A DNA stretch of 64,000 bases. Source: Shimia_B sp039815465. GTDB taxonomy: Bacteria; Pseudomonadota; Alphaproteobacteria; Rhodobacterales; Rhodobacteraceae. The stretch's first letter is position 1. Each line of letters starts with the position of its first letter. The stretch spans positions 1 to 64,000 of the forward strand of contig JBCBZG010000005.1 in the NCBI GenBank assembly GCA_039815465.1, written 5' to 3'. A model generated the notes under the pieces. The model saw only the letters and a program-made list of their open reading frames with translations, was not told where the DNA came from and did not search any database. The position numbers were made by a program, and so were the translations under genes. Of this stretch, positions 23,453 to 32,818 are shown piece after piece.

Positions 23453-23908
23453 TTACTTGGCCTCGGCGGGCATGTCATCGGCGTCGGCGTCCACGTCTGC
23501 CTTGGCATCTTTGGCGCGCTCTTCCATGAACTCGTCAAACTCCGCCTTGTCTTTGGCGGCGCGCAGCCGCTCAAGAAAGGCTTCAAAGCTGCCTTGTTCG
23601 TCTTCCAGGCGGCGCAGCGTTTCGGCCTTGTAGGCGTCAAAGGCGCTGTTGCCAGACGGTTTCATCGCGATCGCGGCGCGATGCATCATGTGTTTACGCG
23701 AGCGGCCCGAGCAGGACCATTTTCCAGTTGCGGTCATGTAGATCACCATTGCGAGGCCAAGCGGCCAGAAGAAGATAAAGCCGAGCACCATGGCCGCGAT
23801 CCAAGCGCCCTTACCGCGCTCATCGAGCCAGGCCTCTACCCGGCGCAGCCAGTTTTGACGCGGCATGGTCGTGTCCTGGGCGGGGTGTGGGGTTGCTAGG
23901 GTGGTCAT
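23453..23908 (-). CDS. DUF2852-type membrane protein (paralogue 1)
   Basis: A 151-residue protein that I recognise as the DUF2852 type of Rhodobacterales and Rhizobiales: a WLRRVEAWLDERGKGAWIAAMVLGF membrane entry, one helix plus a second partial helix, then an Arg-rich cytoplasmic patch and the conserved C-terminal helix module with FDAYKAETLRRLEDEQ. I chose ATG 23908 because CGGAGAC lies upstream. A downstream acidic tail (DVDADADD) is added. It is first in the operon and probably sets its expression. Confidence 0.8.
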   Translation of the reverse strand: MTTLATPHPAQDTTMPRQNWLRRVEAWLDERGKGAWIAAMVLGFIFFWPLGLAMVIYMTATGKWSCSGRSRKHMMHRAAIAMKPSGNSAFDAYKAETLRRLEDEQGSFEAFLERLRAAKDKAEFDEFMEERAKDAKADVDADADDMPAEAK

Positions 23909-23930
23909 GTGTGTCTCCGTTTCGGGGTTA

Positions 23931-24007
23931 ATGTGAAGTCTTTTCACATTGAAGATATGCGGTCGCCAAACCCCACTTGCAAGAGAAAATGTAAAACATT
24001 TTCACAT
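23931..24007. promoter_or_regulatory. Operator-like palindromes upstream of the DUF2852 operon
   Basis: Two inverted repeats lie 20-100 bp before the operon start: ATGTGAA/TTCACAT around five bases (23931-23949) and AAAATGT/ACATTTT around three (23986-24002). TTTTCACAT occurs in both places. The region is markedly AT-rich. The layout suggests a dimeric repressor or activator binding at two sites. Confidence 0.5.
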
Positions 24008-24016
24008 AAAGTGACT

Positions 24017-24484
24017 TTATGATTTAAAGTCAGACACTTGGGCGCTCGCTAGGGCGGCTATTTCGGCGGGCGTAGCCGGGAAAAGATGCCGTGGCGTGCC
24101 CGCTGCAGCGTAGATTATGTCGTAAGTCAGCAGTGTCCGCTCGATCCAAGCCGGGCAGGGGTTGAGGTGCCCAGTGGGGGCAACACCGCCGATGGCAAAG
24201 CCCGTTTGGGCGCGGATAACGGTGGCGTCGGCCTTACCCAACGGCTCCCCCGCCAGCGCGCTGGCTTTGTCGAGATCGACCCGCTCCGCCCCGCTCGACA
24301 AAAAGAGCTTCACCTGACCGCTCTCGCGCCCCAGAAGGATGATGGAGTTGGCGATCTGCCCCACCTCGCAGCCCAGGCTTTCCGCCGCCTCAGCCGCCGA
24401 ACGCGCCTTTTCGACCTCCACAATCTCAGTCGACAGGCCAGACGCATCGAGCGCGGCGCGCACACGTTTCAAACTCTTTGACAT
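24017..24484 (-). CDS. YbaK/EbsC-type aminoacyl-tRNA deacylase
   Basis: A 155-residue editing protein of the YbaK/ProX superfamily that hydrolyses mischarged tRNA in trans. The characteristic sequence is EVGQIANSIILL in the first half and FAIGGVAPTGH, whose Gly-rich loop and nearby Lys shape the active site. Members act on Cys-tRNA-Pro, Ala-tRNA-Pro or others, and the substrate cannot be read from sequence. It is oriented away from glnE. Confidence 0.88.
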   Translation of the reverse strand: MSKSLKRVRAALDASGLSTEIVEVEKARSAAEAAESLGCEVGQIANSIILLGRESGQVKLFLSSGAERVDLDKASALAGEPLGKADATVIRAQTGFAIGGVAPTGHLNPCPAWIERTLLTYDIIYAAAGTPRHLFPATPAEIAALASAQVSDFKS

Positions 24485-24566
24485 CGGGCCCTCTCATCAT
24501 GTCGCGGGCGCCACGATATGCATTTGCCGTTGACGTGACCAGGGCGGACCGCAAAGGGTCGGCCCC

Positions 24567-27329
24567 ATGCGCTTGGCCGACCATATCACCCGATTGCCCC
24601 GCGCGGTGGAGCCTTTACGGGGGCAGGACGTCGCCGCGCCCTACGATCTTTCCGGTCCGGTACATGAGTTGATTATCGGCGCAGCGGGGACGAGCCCCTA
24701 CCTGTGCCACCTCCTAGACCGGGAGCGTGACTGGGCCGCGCAGGCCATGGCTGACATTAATGCCGCACGCGCTGCGCTCTTGACCTTTGACGCGGACGGG
24801 TTTGCCGAGCTTCGGCAGGCAAAGCGGCGCGCGGCGCTTCTCACGGCGCTGTGTGACCTGGGCGGGGCATGGTCGCTGGGCGAGGTGACCGGGTTCCTAA
24901 GCGCATTCGCGGACCACGTCGTCGAACGCGCGCTGGGCGCGGAACTGCGGCCCCTCATCAAGGCGGGTAAGGTCCCAGCGGATCACGGGCTCTTTGTTCT
25001 GGCCATGGGCAAGCACGGCGCGGGGGAGCTGAACTATTCCTCCGACATCGACCTGGTCGTCCTCTTTGACGACGCAGGCCTCACGCCCGTGGACGCAGGC
25101 GAACGGCGCCGCCATCTGGTCCGCGCCATGCGCGGCGTGGTCAAACGCCTGTCAGAGGTAACCGCAGACGGCTACGTCTTTCGCACCGATCTGCGGCTGC
25201 GCCCGGATGCGGCGGTCACACCCATCGTCATGTCCACCTCCGCGGCGGAGGCGTATTACGAAAGCGCTGGGCGCACCTGGGAGCGTGCGGCCTATATCAA
25301 AGCCCGCGTCGCGGCGGGGGATCAGGCCGCCGGGGCCCGGTTCCTGGCCGCCATGGCGCCCTTTATCTGGCGCAGGCACCTCGATTTCGCGGCCATCGAA
25401 GACGCGCATTCGATGATCCTCAAAATCCGTGATCATCGCGGGCTCCACGGCCCGATCACGCTGCCCGGCCACGACATGAAGCTAGGTCGGGGCGGCATTC
25501 GCGAGATTGAGTTCCTGGCCCAAACGCGGCAGCTGATCTCCGGCGGGCGGGACCCGCGCTTGCGCCCGTCTGCAACACGCGCCGCGCTTGAGGCGCTCAC
25601 CGGCGCGGGGTGGCTTGCGCCAGACACCGCCGCCACGCTCGACGCGGCCTATGTCAGCCACCGGGAGGTGGAGCACCGGCTCCAAATGATGCGCGATGCC
25701 CAGACCCATGCGCTGCCCCACAGCGAGGAAGGGTTCGAGCGGCTCGCAGCCCTCATGGGGTTGGAACGCCCCGCGCTAGAGGCGCGCCTGACCCAGACCC
25801 TGGAAGACGTGCACGCCGCGACAGAGCCATTCTTTGCCCCCGAGGGTCCCCGCGATACCCCGTCAGAGCCGCAATGGGGCGAGGACGTCACTGCCGCCTG
25901 GGGGCGCTACCCGGCGCTCCGCTCCGAACGGGCGCAGCGGCTGTTTGAGCGGTTGCGGCCTGACATCCTCGCCCGGCTCCAGGACGCCGCGGACCCGGAG
26001 CGCGCGCTGCGCCACTTCGATGCGTTCCTGGCGGGGTTGCCCGCGGGCGTGCAGGTCTTTTCGCTCTTTGAGGCGAACCGGCAGCTTTTGGACCTGGTGA
26101 TCGATATCGCCAGCATCGCGCCTGCCTTGGCCCAACATCTGGGGCGCAACGCGGCGGTGATCGATGCGGTCCTCGCGGGGCAGTTCTTTTCGCCCTGGCC
26201 CGGCGCGGCAGCGCTGAGCGCGGAGTTCGCGGCGGCCATGGCGCGCCACGCGGATTACGAGACCCAGCTCAACGCCCTGCGCGGGACAGTGCGGGAATGG
26301 CACTTTCGCGTCGGCGTCCATCACCTGCGCGGGCTCACCACAAGCGCCGAGGCAGGCCAGCAATATGCGGACCTTGCAGAGGCCGTGCTGGCCGCGGTGT
26401 TCCCCGTTGTCTGCGCCGACATGGCCGCGCGCCACGGGCCGCCGCCGGGGCAGGGTGCCGCGGTGGTGGCGATGGGATCGCTCGGGGCAGGGCGGCTCCA
26501 TGCGACCTCCGACCTTGATCTTCTGCTGATCTATGATGCCGCTGGGCAAGAGAGCTCCACAGGCGCCCGCCCACTGGCCACCCGCGCCTACTACGCGCGG
26601 CTCACGCAACGGCTGATCACCGCGCTTCAGGCGCCGATGGAACAGGGACGGCTCTACGAGGTGGACATGCGGCTGCGCCCGTCGGGCCGTAACGGGCCAC
26701 TCGCGACCTCGCTGGCGGCGTTCGAAAGCTATCAGCGCAACGACGCTTGGACATGGGAGCATCTGGCGCTGACCCGCGCGCGGGCCGTCGCGGGCACAGC
26801 AGAGGTCCGCGCCGCGGTGGAGGCCGTGCGCTGCGCACTCATCGCCGCACCGCGCGAGCCTGCGCAGGTCGCCACAGACGTGGCCGATATGCGCGCCCGC
26901 ATCTTTGCCGCCCGCCCCGGCATCAAAGAGCTCGACGCAAAGGACGGGCCAGGCCGGATGCAGGATCTGGAGCTGTTTGCCCAAACCCTCGCGCTCCTTG
27001 CAGGCAGCGACCGGCGCGATGTGGCGGGCCAACTGGCCGCAGGGCAGGGGGCGGGGACCATAGACGCGGGCGCGCTCGACACGCTTTTGGCCCATGCGGC
27101 GCTGCTTTGGCACGTGCGCAGCGTCACGCGGCTGGTGCTCAAGCCTGGGCAATCCGCAGACGCGCTGCCCGGGATCAGCGCAGACCAGTTTTTGGCCCGC
27201 GAGATGCCGCCCGGGGCCACATCTGTCGCACGCGCACTGTCCGATGCCGCCACTGATATCGCCAAAGCGTTTGAGGCGTGTCTTGTCACATGGCAGGCCG
27301 CGGCTAACTCCGGCTCAAGAGGTGCGTGA
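24567..27329 (+). CDS. glnE: Bifunctional glutamine synthetase adenylyltransferase/adenylyl-removing enzyme
   Basis: Controls glutamine synthetase by adding or removing AMP at a Tyr residue, under PII control. The 920-residue product has two nucleotidyltransferase domains: the N-terminal one with SSDIDLVVLFDD (removal) and the C-terminal one with TSDLDLLLIYD (addition). A linker helical region and the EQGRLYEVDMRLRPSG motif are also present. The length matches the family. Its stop is fused to the next gene (TGATG). Confidence 0.95.
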   Translation: MRLADHITRLPRAVEPLRGQDVAAPYDLSGPVHELIIGAAGTSPYLCHLLDRERDWAAQAMADINAARAALLTFDADGFAELRQAKRRAALLTALCDLGGAWSLGEVTGFLSAFADHVVERALGAELRPLIKAGKVPADHGLFVLAMGKHGAGELNYSSDIDLVVLFDDAGLTPVDAGERRRHLVRAMRGVVKRLSEVTADGYVFRTDLRLRPDAAVTPIVMSTSAAEAYYESAGRTWERAAYIKARVAAGDQAAGARFLAAMAPFIWRRHLDFAAIEDAHSMILKIRDHRGLHGPITLPGHDMKLGRGGIREIEFLAQTRQLISGGRDPRLRPSATRAALEALTGAGWLAPDTAATLDAAYVSHREVEHRLQMMRDAQTHALPHSEEGFERLAALMGLERPALEARLTQTLEDVHAATEPFFAPEGPRDTPSEPQWGEDVTAAWGRYPALRSERAQRLFERLRPDILARLQDAADPERALRHFDAFLAGLPAGVQVFSLFEANRQLLDLVIDIASIAPALAQHLGRNAAVIDAVLAGQFFSPWPGAAALSAEFAAAMARHADYETQLNALRGTVREWHFRVGVHHLRGLTTSAEAGQQYADLAEAVLAAVFPVVCADMAARHGPPPGQGAAVVAMGSLGAGRLHATSDLDLLLIYDAAGQESSTGARPLATRAYYARLTQRLITALQAPMEQGRLYEVDMRLRPSGRNGPLATSLAAFESYQRNDAWTWEHLALTRARAVAGTAEVRAAVEAVRCALIAAPREPAQVATDVADMRARIFAARPGIKELDAKDGPGRMQDLELFAQTLALLAGSDRRDVAGQLAAGQGAGTIDAGALDTLLAHAALLWHVRSVTRLVLKPGQSADALPGISADQFLAREMPPGATSVARALSDAATDIAKAFEACLVTWQAAANSGSRGA

Positions 27330-27595
27330 TGGATTTACAGTCAGTCGACCCCAAGGGGCTTATCCGAGAAGCCTATAAGATCGAGGGGATTACCGGTGGG
27401 GAGTGCCGGTCCATCTTTCTGGATTGGGCGATCAACGTCCCAGCGGAGGCCGACACACTGGAACAGGTGCAGTTCCTGCTGGGCAGCTACGGGGCGGACG
27501 CGCCCGAGCATCCCATGACCGAGACGCTCAAGGCCGCGCTTGACCGCCCCGTGCGCACAGGGCGCCGCGGCGGCTATCGCGGACGTCGGGCCTAG
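27329..27595 (+). CDS. Small conserved protein coupled to glnE
   Basis: An 88-residue protein whose ATG overlaps the glnE stop (TGATG), so translation is coupled. The first 65 residues look helical and acidic, and the tail is Arg/Gly-rich (RTGRRGGYRGRRA), as in nucleic-acid-binding tails. I do not know its function. The coupling to glnE suggests co-expression with nitrogen control but proves no link. Confidence 0.7.
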   Translation: MDLQSVDPKGLIREAYKIEGITGGECRSIFLDWAINVPAEADTLEQVQFLLGSYGADAPEHPMTETLKAALDRPVRTGRRGGYRGRRA

Positions 27596-27687
27596 AAACG
27601 TATCTGTACAAGACCGACCTGACGGCAACGTCAGGCCCAGCCGGTCCGTCCTCACAGGAAACAGCTCATGCGCGTGTGACGGAGCGC

Positions 27688-28329
27688 TTAGCCGCGAAGG
27701 GTCTGCGCCGCTTGCGCCAGCGCCTCTATCCCGGCCCAGTCACCCTCAGCAACGAGGCCCTTGGGCGCGACCCAGCTGCCGCCCACGCAGATCACATTGG
27801 GGAGCGACAGATAGGTTGGCGCGGAGGCAGGCGTGATCCCGCCCGTGGGGCAAAAGGTGATCTGCGGCAGGGGTGACGCAAAGCTCGCGAGCGCTGGCGC
27901 GCCCCCTGCGGCCTCAGCCGGAAAGAACTTTTGCAGCGTATATCCGCGATCAAGCAGCGCCATCATCTCGCTCGCCGTGGCCGCGCCGGGGAGGAGCGGC
28001 AGTTCGTTGAGCATGGCGGCGTCGATGACGTCCTGCGTGGCCCCGGGTGATACGCCAAAGGTCGCGCCAGCCTCCTTCGCGCGTTCGACATCGCGCCCGT
28101 TGAGCAACGTGCCCGCGCCCACGAACCCGCCTGGCACCGCCGCCATCTCCCGGATCACATCGAGGGCGGCGGGCGTGCGCAGCGTCACCTCAAGCGCGGG
28201 CAGACCACCGGCCACAAGCGCCGTTGCCAGGGGCGCAGCGATAGCGGCGTCGTTGACGACCAGCACCGGGACCACTGGCGCGGCCTCGCAAATTGATCGG
28301 GCGGCGGCGGATTGTTCTTCGGGCGTCAT
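27688..28329 (-). CDS. eda: 2-dehydro-3-deoxy-phosphogluconate aldolase
   Basis: Splits KDPG into pyruvate and glyceraldehyde-3-phosphate, the last step of the Entner-Doudoroff pathway. The 213-residue class I aldolase has Glu47 in ALEVTLRT and the Schiff-base lysine Lys134 in LQKFFPAEA, with GAGTLLN and CPTGGIT phosphate-binding motifs. Two in-frame ATGs (28332 and 28329) follow AAGGAG; the second has better spacing. It lies directly downstream of edd on the same strand with an 11-base gap, forming an edd-eda operon. Confidence 0.95.
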   Translation of the reverse strand: MTPEEQSAAARSICEAAPVVPVLVVNDAAIAAPLATALVAGGLPALEVTLRTPAALDVIREMAAVPGGFVGAGTLLNGRDVERAKEAGATFGVSPGATQDVIDAAMLNELPLLPGAATASEMMALLDRGYTLQKFFPAEAAGGAPALASFASPLPQITFCPTGGITPASAPTYLSLPNVICVGGSWVAPKGLVAEGDWAGIEALAQAAQTLRG

Positions 28330-28340
28330 CATCGGGCTCC

Positions 28341-30146
28341 TTACACCACGACCCGCGCGCCAGAGAGCGCGGGGCTTGCATTCGCGCGGAAGACCTCGAA
28401 CAGCTCGCGTCCGACCCCGTGGCCATTGCCGCTCAGGTCCGGCTGCGCGGGCGTGCGTGTCTTCCAATTTGGTTCGAGGTTGTCGAGTATCCCGGCCTTG
28501 GCGTCCACCCGGATCGTGTCGCCATCCTGAATATAGGCCAACGGCCCGCCATCGGCGGCCTCGGGGCTCACATGGATGGCCGCAGGCACCTTGCCGGAGG
28601 CGCCCGACATGCGCCCATCTGTCACCAACGCCACGCGAATCCCGCGCTGCAGCAAAACCGACAGGCACGGCGTCAGGTTGTGAAGCTCGGGCATCCCGTT
28701 GGCCTTTGGCCCCTGAAAACGGACGACGACGACAGTGTCCTCGGTGAACTCACCCTTTTGGAACGCGGTCTTTACCGCCTCTTGATCTTCGAACACGCGC
28801 GCAGGCGCGGTGATCTCGTGCAGGTCCTCGGCCACGGCTGACACCTTCATGACGCCTGTGCCCAGATCGCCCGACAGCCGCTTGAGCCCCCCGGTGGCCT
28901 GGAACGGGTCAGAGGCCGGGCGAACAATTTTCGTGTTCAGGCTCTCGCGCGCGCCATCGACCCAGGCCGCACGCCCGTCTTTCAGCGTGGCCTCCGACGT
29001 GTAATCGCGCAGACCCTCGCCTTTGACCGTCACCGTGTCGTCATGGAGCAGCCCGGCCTCGATCAGTTCCCCGATCATAAAGCCCAAGCCCCCCGCGGCG
29101 TGGAAATGGTTCACGTCCGCGAGCCCGTTTGGATAGACCTTGGCCAGAAGCGGCGTGACGCTTGCGATATCAGCGAAATCCTGAAGCTCCAGGATCACGC
29201 CCGCCGCCCGCGCCATGGCGGGCAGGTGCAAGATCAGGTTCGTGGACCCACCGGTGGCCATCAGCCCCACGATGCCGTTCACGAACGCCTTTTCATCAAG
29301 CACCCGGTAGACGGGCCGGAAGTCATTGCCGAGCGATGTGATCGACAGTGCCGTCTCAACCCCCGCCTCGGTCAGCGCATCGCGCAGTGGCGTGTTTGGG
29401 TTCACGAACGACGCGCCGGGCAGGTGCAGGCCCATGAACTCCATCAGCATCTGGTTGGAATTTGCCGTGCCGTAGAACGTGCAGGTGCCTGGCCCGTGGT
29501 AGGAGGCCATCTCCGCCTTCATTAGGGCGTCGCGGCCAATCTTGCCCTCCGCGAATTGCCGCCGGACGGAGGCTTTCTCGTCATTGGGCAGCCCCGACAC
29601 CATGGGCCCCGCGGGGATGAAAATGCCCGGAATATAGCCAAAGGTCGCCGCCCCGATGATCAGGCCCGGCACTATCTTGTCACAGACGCCCAGATAAAGC
29701 GCCGCGTCATAGCAGTTGTGGCTGAGCGATACACCCGCGGCGAGCGCGATGACATCGCGGGAAAACAGCGACAGCTCCATCCCCACTTGGCCCTGGGTGA
29801 TCCCGTCACACATGGCGGGCACGCCGCCCGCGACCTGCGCGGTGGCGCCGCGCGCGCGCGCGGCCTGGCGGATCAGCTCTGGAAAGCGCTCGAACGGCTG
29901 ATGGGCGCTGAGCATGTCATTATAGGCCGTCACGATCCCGATATTGGGCGCACGGCCATCGGCGAGATCACCCTGGGCCTCACCCATGGCGGCATAGGCG
30001 TGGGCCTGGTTGCCGCAGGTCAAATGCGCGCGGCGGGGCCCTTCGGCGGCGGCGCTTTCCATGCGCTCGACATAGCGGCGGCGCGTGGCCTGGGAACGTT
30101 GAATGATCCGGTCTGTGACGGCGGCGATTTGATCGTGGAGTGGCAT
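28341..30146 (-). CDS. edd: 6-phosphogluconate dehydratase
   Basis: Dehydrates 6-phosphogluconate to KDPG in the Entner-Doudoroff pathway. The 601-residue iron-sulfur dehydratase of the IlvD/Edd family has cluster cysteines in LTCGNQ, ALYLGVCDK and GTCTFYGTAN, and the C-terminal SDGRMSGASGK-like motif (here TDGRMSGASGK). Tandem ATGs at 30149 and 30146 follow CGGAGA; the second gives better spacing. It is co-transcribed with eda. Confidence 0.96.
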   Translation of the reverse strand: MPLHDQIAAVTDRIIQRSQATRRRYVERMESAAAEGPRRAHLTCGNQAHAYAAMGEAQGDLADGRAPNIGIVTAYNDMLSAHQPFERFPELIRQAARARGATAQVAGGVPAMCDGITQGQVGMELSLFSRDVIALAAGVSLSHNCYDAALYLGVCDKIVPGLIIGAATFGYIPGIFIPAGPMVSGLPNDEKASVRRQFAEGKIGRDALMKAEMASYHGPGTCTFYGTANSNQMLMEFMGLHLPGASFVNPNTPLRDALTEAGVETALSITSLGNDFRPVYRVLDEKAFVNGIVGLMATGGSTNLILHLPAMARAAGVILELQDFADIASVTPLLAKVYPNGLADVNHFHAAGGLGFMIGELIEAGLLHDDTVTVKGEGLRDYTSEATLKDGRAAWVDGARESLNTKIVRPASDPFQATGGLKRLSGDLGTGVMKVSAVAEDLHEITAPARVFEDQEAVKTAFQKGEFTEDTVVVVRFQGPKANGMPELHNLTPCLSVLLQRGIRVALVTDGRMSGASGKVPAAIHVSPEAADGGPLAYIQDGDTIRVDAKAGILDNLEPNWKTRTPAQPDLSGNGHGVGRELFEVFRANASPALSGARVVV

Positions 30147-30372
30147 CATGCGTCTCCGATTCCTGTGGGTTTGGCGCCTCCATACACGCACGCTCCCCAA
30201 GATGATAGCGCTAACGGAGCGCCATTTCCGCGCAACACGGCCTAACTCGCGCTGCCACCACATGGCCCGGTTAATCCCATCTTAATACCCTGCGCGTGTC
30301 CAAGTTTCGCCCCGATTGACCCGCAACTTCCACCTCGAAACCGCCGCAGATCGGCGAAGAGAGGTAAGACAG

Positions 30373-30975
30373 ATGTTTATCCGCGCTATTGCATTCGCAT
30401 CGCTCGCTTTTGGCATCAGCGCATGCGCCACCTTTGACCCCGCCACCCGGGGTGTCCCACTGGAGGCGACAAGCTTTGCCCAGGTGGCCCCGTCCTATGA
30501 CGTGGAAACGGTGCGCATTGCCGTGCCGGGCTCCCTGAGCGTGTCAGAGGCGAACTCCTATTACCCAATCGCGGATATCGTGTGGCGCGGCGACCCCATC
30601 GGAAACCGCCACCGCCAAGTGCTCAACATCTTTGCGACCTCTGTGGAGCGTGGCACCAAAAACCTGAACGGCGCGCAGCCCATTGATGTCGACATCGAGG
30701 TCATGCGCTTCCATTCGCTGTCCGAAAAGGCGCGCTTTACCATCGGCGGCGTCCATTCGATCAAGTTCAAGATGACGATGCGCGACGCCACGACCGGCGC
30801 CGTCATCGGTGAGCCACGGGTCATCAACGCAGACTTCCCCGCGCTGGCCGGGCGGGCCGCAATGGCGGCAGAGTCCTCCGGGCAGACCCAAAAGGTCCGC
30901 GTGACCGACCATCTGTCCTACGTCTTTGAAAAGGAGCTCGGGCGGCCCGCGACATCGGCGCACTTTGATCTCTAA
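30373..30975 (+). CDS. Predicted lipoprotein, DUF6778-like
   Basis: A 200-residue protein with a lipoprotein signal: hydrophobic residues 5-16 and lipobox ISAC with Cys18. Translation from an upstream frame would bury this signal, so ATG 30373 is used. The rest is a mixed beta-rich domain. I recall similar proteins in Rhodobacteraceae under DUF6778; that name is from memory. It lies 226 bp from edd in the opposite direction and 43 bp before the methyltransferase. Function unknown. Confidence 0.75.
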   Translation: MFIRAIAFASLAFGISACATFDPATRGVPLEATSFAQVAPSYDVETVRIAVPGSLSVSEANSYYPIADIVWRGDPIGNRHRQVLNIFATSVERGTKNLNGAQPIDVDIEVMRFHSLSEKARFTIGGVHSIKFKMTMRDATTGAVIGEPRVINADFPALAGRAAMAAESSGQTQKVRVTDHLSYVFEKELGRPATSAHFDL

Positions 30976-31018
30976 TCCGCGCCTACACAAAGGCTGACAC
31001 AATCACTAAGGGGGTGGC

Positions 31019-32209
31019 ATGACGCTGCCCCCTTTGCCTGTGATCCGCCTGAAACCCAAAACCGACGCCCGCCGCCTGCGGTTTGGGCACCCTTGGGTCT
31101 ATGACAACGAGCTCGTGCTGGACCGCCGCACAAAGGCGCTGGCGCCGGGGACGATTGCGCAGCTGGAGGATAGTGAGCGGCGCGCGCTGGGCGTCATCGG
31201 GTTCAACGCCGCCTCCCGCATTGCGGGGCGCGTGCTGGCGCGGGACGCCGACACCCAGATCGACGCCGCCTGGATCGCGGGCAAACTCACCGCCGCGCTG
31301 CGCTTGCGCGACACGCTCTACGACGCCCCCTATTACCGGCTAACCCATGCGGAGGGCGACGGCCTGCCCGGCGTCGTCATCGACCGCTTCGGCGACTACG
31401 CCGTCCTGCAACCCAACGCCGCCTGGGCCGACACGATGAGGGAGGCATTTGCCGACGCGCTCGCTGCGCTTGGCATGCCCAATGTCATCATGAACGGCAC
31501 AGGCCGCGCCCGAGGGCTGGAAGGGTTGGCGGAGGACCGCGTGGTGCTGCGTGGCACAGCGCCAGCCGGCCCGCTGCCCGTCACGATGAACGGCGCCACC
31601 TACATGGCCGACCTCATGGGCGGGCAGAAAACGGGGCTCTTTTACGATCAGCGTCCCAACCACGCCTTCGCGCAGCGCTTTGCGCCCGGTGCGCGGGTGC
31701 TTGACGTGTTTTCCCATGTCGGCGGCTTTGGTCTGGCGGCGCTTGCGCACGGCGCGGCCCATGTGACCTGCGTCGACGGCTCCGCCCCCGCGCTGGAGCT
31801 TGCGCAAGCGGGCGCAGATGCGATGGGGCAGGGAGCCGCGCTCACCGCGCTCAAGGGCGACGCATTCGACATCATCGCTGACCTGCCGCCCGCGAGCTTT
31901 GAGCTCGTCATCTGCGATCCGCCCGCCTTTGCCCCCGCAAAACCCGCGTTGGAGGCAGGGCTGCGCGCCTATGAAAAGGTCGCGAAAATGGCCGCGCCCC
32001 TGGTTGCGCCGGGCGGGGTCCTAGGGCTCTGCTCCTGCTCACACGCGGCGGATCTGGACCGCTTCCGCAAGGCAAGCTTGCGCGGCATCGGGCGGGCAGG
32101 GCGCGAGGCGCAGCTGCTCTACACCGGGTTTGCGGGCCCCGATCACCCGCAACACCCGGCGCTCGCGGAAACGGGGTACCTCAAAGCGATCTTCCTGAGG
32201 CTGGCATGA
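31019..32209 (+). CDS. rlmI: RlmI-type 23S rRNA cytosine methyltransferase
   Basis: A 396-residue SAM-dependent RNA methyltransferase with an N-terminal PUA domain (about residues 8-80) and a Rossmann domain. Motifs visible are LDVFSHVGGFGLAALAHG (SAM loop), ICDPPAFAPAK (catalytic motif IV) and CSCSHAADL (motif VI). This set matches RlmI, which makes 5-methylcytidine in 23S rRNA. The target base is inferred from family. Its stop overlaps the PIN gene start by 4 bases. Confidence 0.88.
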   Translation: MTLPPLPVIRLKPKTDARRLRFGHPWVYDNELVLDRRTKALAPGTIAQLEDSERRALGVIGFNAASRIAGRVLARDADTQIDAAWIAGKLTAALRLRDTLYDAPYYRLTHAEGDGLPGVVIDRFGDYAVLQPNAAWADTMREAFADALAALGMPNVIMNGTGRARGLEGLAEDRVVLRGTAPAGPLPVTMNGATYMADLMGGQKTGLFYDQRPNHAFAQRFAPGARVLDVFSHVGGFGLAALAHGAAHVTCVDGSAPALELAQAGADAMGQGAALTALKGDAFDIIADLPPASFELVICDPPAFAPAKPALEAGLRAYEKVAKMAAPLVAPGGVLGLCSCSHAADLDRFRKASLRGIGRAGREAQLLYTGFAGPDHPQHPALAETGYLKAIFLRLA

Positions 32210-32754
32210 AGGTCCTGCTCGACGCCTGCGTGCTCTATCCCACCGTGCAGCGCGAAATCCTGCTGAAAACCGCCCGCGCGGGGGCCTACCAGCCCCTATG
32301 GTCCGAACGCATTCTTGAGGAATGGCGCCGCGCCGCCGCGCGCCTCGGCCCGGTGGCCGCTGCCCAAGCAGATGGGGAGGTCGCGTTCATCCGCAGCATG
32401 TGGCCCGACGCCGCCGTGGCCCCGCGCGCCGGGGACGAGGCGCGGCTGTGGCTGCCCGATCCCAACGACGTGCATGTCCTGGCCTCGGCCATCGCGGGCT
32501 CCGCCGAGGTGCTTTTGACCGAAAACGCCAAGGATTTCCCCCGCGGAACGCTCCACGAGGAGGGCATTCGCCGCGACACACCCGACCATTTCCTAACATC
32601 GCTCCTGGTGAGCTACCCGGCTGCCGTGCGCGGCGCGGTGGATGAAACCTGGGCCAAGGCGCGCACGATGGAAGGGTGCCCGTCGACCCTGCGCGCGACG
32701 CTGAAAAAAGCCCGCCTGCCGCGGCTTGCCAAAGCGGTGGAGATGGAGTGGTAG
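32206..32754 (+). CDS. PIN-domain protein, RSP_2980-like
   Basis: A 182-residue PIN-fold nuclease-like protein. It begins MKVLLDACVLYPT with the first acidic residue Asp6 and continues with the WRRAAARLGP and PDPNDVHVLASAIAG motifs, whose Asp and Asn are typical of the active-site region. It resembles the PIN proteins that follow RlmI-like genes in Rhodobacteraceae. No antitoxin precedes it: the partner in front is the methyltransferase, with an ATGA overlap. It may be an RNA-processing nuclease rather than a classic VapC toxin. Confidence 0.75.
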   Translation: MKVLLDACVLYPTVQREILLKTARAGAYQPLWSERILEEWRRAAARLGPVAAAQADGEVAFIRSMWPDAAVAPRAGDEARLWLPDPNDVHVLASAIAGSAEVLLTENAKDFPRGTLHEEGIRRDTPDHFLTSLLVSYPAAVRGAVDETWAKARTMEGCPSTLRATLKKARLPRLAKAVEMEW

Positions 32755-32818
32755 CGGCGAAGGCCGGCGGCCCGATGGTTCTCACCGAGCCTGCAAGCGA
32801 GGCTCAGCAACGCTCACT

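Noticed and set aside
22844..23899. A plus-strand frame across the RDD and DUF2852 genes
   Set aside because: It runs antisense to three genes with good starts and recognisable domains.
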